Assembly (NCBI GenBank): GCA_910583815.1
Contig: CAJTZB010000012.1
Location: 1 to 26,981, forward strand
Origin: an uncultured Lachnospiraceae bacterium
Lineage (GTDB): Bacteria > Bacillota > Clostridia > Lachnospirales > Lachnospiraceae
Length of the DNA stretch: 26,981 nt
Direction: 5' to 3'
Under the pieces are notes generated by a model. The model did no database searches. It was not told the DNA's origin and saw nothing but the letters and a program-made list of their open reading frames with translations. Positions 23,166 through 26,981 of the stretch are shown here, piece by piece (position 1 is the first letter of the stretch; every line of letters starts with the position of its first letter). The translations under genes and the position numbers were made by a program.

Positions 23166-24044
23166 TTAGACATCAAACTCCGGAATAAAACTCTCTTGGG
23201 CAGCTTCGCCCTCTTGGATAAACGCGTTTTCCACGCCCAGTTCCAGTGCAAAATCCACAAGCTCATCATATTCTTCTTCTGTTACCCTGCGGTCTAACTC
23301 AGGGTACTTTTTTACATGTGGGAGCGGCGTATATTGATTCATAATGCTTAAATAAACCGAATCTCCAAAGGTCTCATACAAATAGCGGATTGCCGACTTG
23401 GAATCTTCAAGGCAGCCGGGAAGCAAAAGATGTCTGATAATCATTCCGCGCTGCATGATACCTCGCTCATCAAACACCGGTTCGCCTGTCTGTCTGAACA
23501 TTTCTTTCAATGCCTGCTTTGCAACCATTGGATAATCCGTGGCGCGGGAATAGCGCCTCGCAAGCTCTGCACTTTCATACTTATAATCCGCAAGAAAAAT
23601 ATCCAGGTCCCCTTCCATTGCCTTTAGACTTTCTATTGAATCATAAGAGGAAGTGTTAGAAATCACCGGAATTTTTAACTTCCCTCTAATAAGAGAAAGC
23701 GCTTCCTTAATCTGTGGATAATAATGCGACGGTGTCACGAGATTGATATTGTTTGCTCTCTGTCCCTGAAGCTCCAAAAAAATCTCTGAAAGCCGCTCTA
23801 TGCTGATTGGTTTCCCATTTCTGCCCTGTGAAATGCTCTGATTCTGGCAATAGACACACCCTAAATTACAGCCAGAGAAAAATACTGTACCAGAGCCTTC
23901 TTCCCCAGAGATACAAGGTTCCTCCCAAAAATGAAGTGCTGCCCTCGCAATTTTAGGCTGCCACGGAACTCCGCAGCAGCCTAGTGTTCCAGCTTCACTT
24001 TCTCTTGAAACATTGCAGCTTCTTGGACATTGCCTGCAGTTCAT
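23166..24044 (-). CDS. PflX-type radical SAM protein
   Basis: A 292-residue radical SAM protein of the PflX/pyruvate-formate-lyase-activase-like group. The SAM-binding iron-sulfur motif is FFSGCNLGCVYCQN (CxxxCxxC form). A second set of cysteines lies at the N-terminus (NCRQCPRSC, then LGCCG) and may hold another cluster. Later blocks include INLVTPSHYYPQI, IFLADYKYES and LLPGCLEDS, with PLPHVKKYPEL near the end. Its ATG overlaps the stop of the kinase gene (ATGA), so it is translated with it. The substrate of PflX proteins is unknown. Linkage to a two-component system and lgt may be accidental or suggest a cell-envelope stress role. Confidence 0.88.
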   Translation of the reverse strand: MNCRQCPRSCNVSRESEAGTLGCCGVPWQPKIARAALHFWEEPCISGEEGSGTVFFSGCNLGCVYCQNQSISQGRNGKPISIERLSEIFLELQGQRANNINLVTPSHYYPQIKEALSLIRGKLKIPVISNTSSYDSIESLKAMEGDLDIFLADYKYESAELARRYSRATDYPMVAKQALKEMFRQTGEPVFDERGIMQRGMIIRHLLLPGCLEDSKSAIRYLYETFGDSVYLSIMNQYTPLPHVKKYPELDRRVTEEEYDELVDFALELGVENAFIQEGEAAQESFIPEFDV

Positions 24045-25528
24045 GCGTTCTCACCTTCCTTTAACACTTCTTCCGGAAGATAACGCTGCTTTGGAAGAAG
24101 AATCGTAATACTTGTTCCCTTTGTATACTGCGTACGCACCTTGATTGTTCCCGCATGTGCCAGAATAATCAGTCTTGCAATGGAAAGTCCAAGACCATGC
24201 CCTTCAATTCTTCTGTCTCTTACATCATCTGCCCGGAAAAACCGGTCAAACATATGGTCAACATCTTCCTTTTTCATTCCAATACCAGTATCTGCTATTG
24301 TAATCATACAGTCTCCAAGACGTTCCTCACAAGCAATGGTAATGGTTGCCCCATCTGTAGAATATTTAATTGCATTATCAATAAAAATGCGAATCGCCTG
24401 CTTTAAGGACTGCGAATCGCCGTATACCCTGACGTTCTGGATGACTTGCGCCTGAATCATGCGTCCTTCTGTCACCATACGAGTTTCCTTTACCATTTCC
24501 TCCAGTACTTCTCCCATAGAAAACAGTTTCTTCTGCAGCCTCAGCGTCTTTTTGTCATGGCGGGACAAAAACAGCAGCTTTTCTACAAGTTCCTGCATTG
24601 CCTTTGCTTCGCTCCCTACTGCATCAATCGTCTCATTTAAGATTTCAGGATCTTTAGCTCCCCAACGAGCAAGCATCCCAATATATCCTTGAATCACAGC
24701 AATAGGTGTCCTCAGCTCATGGGAAGCATTCGAGACAAACTGTTTCTGGCTTTCATAAGAAAGTTCCAAACGGTCCAGCATTTCATTGAATACCTCTGCA
24801 AGATCTCTTAGTTCTGTCGTAACACTGTGCACAGAAAGCCTCTCACTGTGCAAATTTCCTACCGTAATCGTCCTTGCCGTCTGTGTCAGCTCATTTAATG
24901 GCCTAAAAATCCTCCGGTTATCCTGTCTGCTCTCTATTAGGACAAACAACAGCAAAAACAGATACACAAGTCCTGCCTGAAACATAAAATCTGACATTTT
25001 CTCCATTGTTGCAGATAAATCATAATAGAAATATGCAGTATACTCTGTCCTCCCATAAAAAACGGATTCTGTCTCCTTAATAAAAAATTTCCATTCCCCC
25101 TCCTGCTTCCTAAGATATACATAATCGAAAGCATAAGAATAGCTTGGAAGGTCTTCCTTCATATTAGAATACAGCTCTATTTCCTCTGTGGATTTCCTAT
25201 CCTTTTTCAACTCACCAGGCAGAATCAGCCTGACACATACATTTTTTGGACTCTCTTCTTTCATATATGCTTCAAAATCCCCAGAGCCTGTTTCCATGCA
25301 GATAATCATCTGATCAACTACCTGCCTCATCTCACCAAAATCTCCTCTTAGGAACAAAAATATCATAATTCCAAAAAACAGTATTCCATTAATCAATAAA
25401 AAGCGCAGATAATTGAGAGAGACCCTTGCAGACAGAGAGAGACGGAATTTCTTTGCAATCCCTCTCTTCCATTTCCGGATTCGTTTTCCCATTTTCTGCG
25501 CTTTACGCTTTTTCTCTTTATTTTCCAT
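24041..25528 (-). CDS. Sensor histidine kinase (HisKA type)
   Basis: A 495-residue membrane kinase. A basic N-terminus is followed by a first membrane segment (YLRFLLINGILFFGIMIFLFL) and an extracellular sensor region of about 150 residues. A second segment (VYLFLLLFVLI) leads into a HAMP linker. The HisKA box is SNASHELRTPIAV with H270. The HATPase domain shows NAIKYS, DTGIGM and GHGLGLSIARL. It pairs with the OmpR-type regulator directly upstream. The start at 25528 has AAGG very close upstream. An alternative TTG at 25552, 8 residues longer, has no clear site either, so the start is uncertain. Confidence 0.9.
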   Translation of the reverse strand: MENKEKKRKAQKMGKRIRKWKRGIAKKFRLSLSARVSLNYLRFLLINGILFFGIMIFLFLRGDFGEMRQVVDQMIICMETGSGDFEAYMKEESPKNVCVRLILPGELKKDRKSTEEIELYSNMKEDLPSYSYAFDYVYLRKQEGEWKFFIKETESVFYGRTEYTAYFYYDLSATMEKMSDFMFQAGLVYLFLLLFVLIESRQDNRRIFRPLNELTQTARTITVGNLHSERLSVHSVTTELRDLAEVFNEMLDRLELSYESQKQFVSNASHELRTPIAVIQGYIGMLARWGAKDPEILNETIDAVGSEAKAMQELVEKLLFLSRHDKKTLRLQKKLFSMGEVLEEMVKETRMVTEGRMIQAQVIQNVRVYGDSQSLKQAIRIFIDNAIKYSTDGATITIACEERLGDCMITIADTGIGMKKEDVDHMFDRFFRADDVRDRRIEGHGLGLSIARLIILAHAGTIKVRTQYTKGTSITILLPKQRYLPEEVLKEGENA

Positions 25529-25571
25529 TTTTCCTTGGACGTCCTTTAACAACGGATATTGGATCAGCTTA

Positions 25572-26255
25572 TTAGTTCATACTACGGATAACATATCCTA
25601 CGCCACGCACCGTTTCAATCATATGGATTCCAAAGCGGTCGTCAATTTTCTGGCGGAGATAACGGATATAAACATCTACAACATTCGTATCCCCCATATA
25701 TTCATAATCCCATACCTGATTCAGCAGCTGTTCTCTGGAAAGTGCAACATCCTGATTACGCATCAGACATTCTAACAGATCATATTCCTTTTTTGTAAGA
25801 GACAGCTCTTCTTTTCCATAAAAAACAGTATGCCCTGCCATATCTAGGTGAAGCTCTCCATAAGAAAGCTCCTTCTTATTTTCTTTCCGTTCAGTGCTGT
25901 GCCTGTTCAGTGCCACACGGATCCTTGCAAGCAGTTCCTCAATAGCAAACGGTTTTGTCATATAGTCGTCCGCACCCATATCAAGCCCTGCTACTTTATC
26001 AGTTACATCGTCCTTAGCAGTCAGCATAATAATCGGCACTTGGGATTCCATACGCACTCTTCTGCAGACCTCCATACCGGAAAGCCCTGGAAGCATGACA
26101 TCAAGCAGCACAAGGTCTATGTCTCTTGCAACTGCCTTTTCTAGTGCAGTCCTTCCATCGCCTGCAAAATCCACTTCGTAACCTTCATGTTTTAATTCCA
26201 GTTCCAAAAAACGAGCAATTTTTGGTTCGTCCTCCACAATTAAAATCTTTGCCAT
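25572..26255 (-). CDS. OmpR/PhoB-family response regulator
   Basis: A 227-residue transcription regulator. The receiver domain has E8-D9 in the acidic pocket, phosphorylation site D52 (LLDVMLPGLSG) and the conserved Lys in MTKPF. The C-terminal winged helix (from about 130) has LSLTKKEYDLLECLM, NVVDVYIRYLRQKID and ETVRGVGY. It starts 3 bases after the lgt stop with GGAGGGAAG upstream, and lies about 40 bases before its partner kinase. lgt, regulator, kinase and radical SAM gene therefore form one transcript. Confidence 0.93.
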   Translation of the reverse strand: MAKILIVEDEPKIARFLELELKHEGYEVDFAGDGRTALEKAVARDIDLVLLDVMLPGLSGMEVCRRVRMESQVPIIMLTAKDDVTDKVAGLDMGADDYMTKPFAIEELLARIRVALNRHSTERKENKKELSYGELHLDMAGHTVFYGKEELSLTKKEYDLLECLMRNQDVALSREQLLNQVWDYEYMGDTNVVDVYIRYLRQKIDDRFGIHMIETVRGVGYVIRSMN

Positions 26256-26258
26256 TTA

Positions 26259-26981
26259 TTAACTTCCCTCCGCTTCGCTCTCAGCAGCTGCCGTTTTACC
26301 TGCAAACTTACCACAAACAAAAAACAAAGCAACACCTGCTGCCAAAATAAACAGCGAAATAAATTGGGAAGTCGAAAACAGGCTGACATTCCCTCTAGGG
26401 TCATTTCTCAAATATTCCATGAAAAACCGCCCAACACTATAACACATCAGATAACATGCTGCCACCTGCCCTCTTGCTTTAACACGCTTTGCAAGAAAAA
26501 TCAGCAGGAAAAAATGTGCAAAGTTCAGCACGCTCATAATAATCTGTGTTGGTATCAGCTGCACATTGTTTGGTGCATATGACGAATGGCGAAATACAAT
26601 ATGAAATGCGCTGTCCGTCTCTCTGCCATAGCAACAGCCTGCAAGCAGACAGCCAACACGCCCAAAGCCTTGTGCAAGTGCAATTGATGGCATCACTAGG
26701 TCAAAATACTCCAAAAAGCTGATATGTTTCCTTCTGCAAAACAGATAACCGCTGAAGATTCCCCCAATAATTCCTCCATACACCACAAAGCCGTCCATAA
26801 CATTCAGCAGTTCTTTTGGATTCGCTATAATGGATTTAATTTCTACAATGACATAGAGCAGCTTTGCACCAAGCACACCACCCAAAAGACACCAAATAGC
26901 AAGGTCAAATATTTTATCCGGGTCAAGCCCCTTTTTCTTTGCCCTGTATTCAGCCATAAGATAAGCCGCCAGTACACCAAT
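26259..26981 (-). CDS. lgt: Prolipoprotein diacylglyceryl transferase (5' end outside window)
   Basis: The frame remains open to the window edge; about 240 C-terminal residues are seen. Lgt moves a diacylglyceryl group from phosphatidylglycerol to the cysteine of lipoprotein precursors in the membrane, the first step of lipoprotein maturation. MDGFVVYGGIIGGIFSG, the core GFGRVGCLLAGCCYGRETD and the C-terminal RFFMEYLRNDPRG match the family, with several membrane segments around them. The GCCYG form differs from the GNFIN type of Escherichia coli and is the version I associate with Clostridia. At least two lipoproteins in this window (11874 and 20505) would be substrates. An in-frame ATG at 26957 is not the likely start because conserved hydrophobic residues continue upstream (IGVLAAYL). 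Confidence 0.88.
   Translation of the reverse strand: MGVLAAYLMAEYRAKKKGLDPDKIFDLAIWCLLGGVLGAKLLYVIVEIKSIIANPKELLNVMDGFVVYGGIIGGIFSGYLFCRRKHISFLEYFDLVMPSIALAQGFGRVGCLLAGCCYGRETDSAFHIVFRHSSYAPNNVQLIPTQIIMSVLNFAHFFLLIFLAKRVKARGQVAACYLMCYSVGRFFMEYLRNDPRGNVSLFSTSQFISLFILAAGVALFFVCGKFAGKTAAAESEAEGS

Overview
The window reads as chromosomal DNA from an anaerobic gut Firmicute, most likely of the family Lachnospiraceae (Clostridia). The grounds are moderate GC, strong AGGAGG-type ribosome binding sites, sigma-A-like promoters, a YesM/YesN-type sugar regulator pair, a YwaC-type alarmone synthetase, a Lgt variant with a GCCYG motif, and small hypothetical proteins that resemble ones I remember from Lachnospiraceae. 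Genus is not claimed. No phage genes, transposases, CRISPR arrays, tRNA or rRNA were seen.

Layout. 1-2766 (minus): a GH127 beta-L-arabinofuranosidase cut by the left edge, and a secreted SleB/CwlJ-type cell-wall hydrolase with two SH3b domains. 2864-3900 (minus): an 83-residue stand-alone FakA/YloV-like domain and a protein with a possible nuclease-like core plus winged helix. 3963-4051: a large palindrome in the divergent gap. 4138-5540 (plus): an M18 aminopeptidase with its own promoter and terminator. 5658-15885 (plus): a sugar-utilisation locus with a GH94 phosphorylase resembling N,N'-diacetylchitobiose phosphorylase, a phosphohexomutase, a YesM-type kinase, an ABC importer (binding lipoprotein plus two permeases) and an AraC-type response regulator. 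15968-17453 (minus): a Cys-rich small protein and a YwaC/RelP-type alarmone synthetase with a long charged tail. 17573-20411 (minus): a ThrE/YjjPB-type two-gene exporter followed by a GH27 alpha-galactosidase. 20431-23020 (plus): a lipoprotein cyclophilin and AroA. 23166-26981 (minus): lgt (cut by the right edge), an OmpR-type regulator, its kinase and a PflX-type radical SAM protein, tightly packed.

How the genes work together. The central locus is self-contained. The kinase and AraC regulator sense a sugar, the lipoprotein and permeases import it, the GH94 enzyme splits it with phosphate into a free sugar and a sugar-1-phosphate, and the mutase makes the 6-phosphate. The order resembles known chitobiose phosphorylase systems, but the substrate is inferred. 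GH127 and GH27 point to plant or host glycans as further carbon sources.

The most unusual content is non-coding. A family of palindromic elements shares a left end (AAACAGCARC) and a right end (GCGGAACT) with different hairpin cores. Tandem pairs fill the whole space between a stop codon and the next ribosome binding site at two unrelated junctions (8128-8344 and 18963-19109), and a degenerate copy lies at 17573-17611. Separately, 23042-23161 can fold almost completely into a four-way junction, and complex palindromes lie at 3963-4051 and 21520-21633. Three hairpins in a row precede the binding-protein gene (11775-11857).
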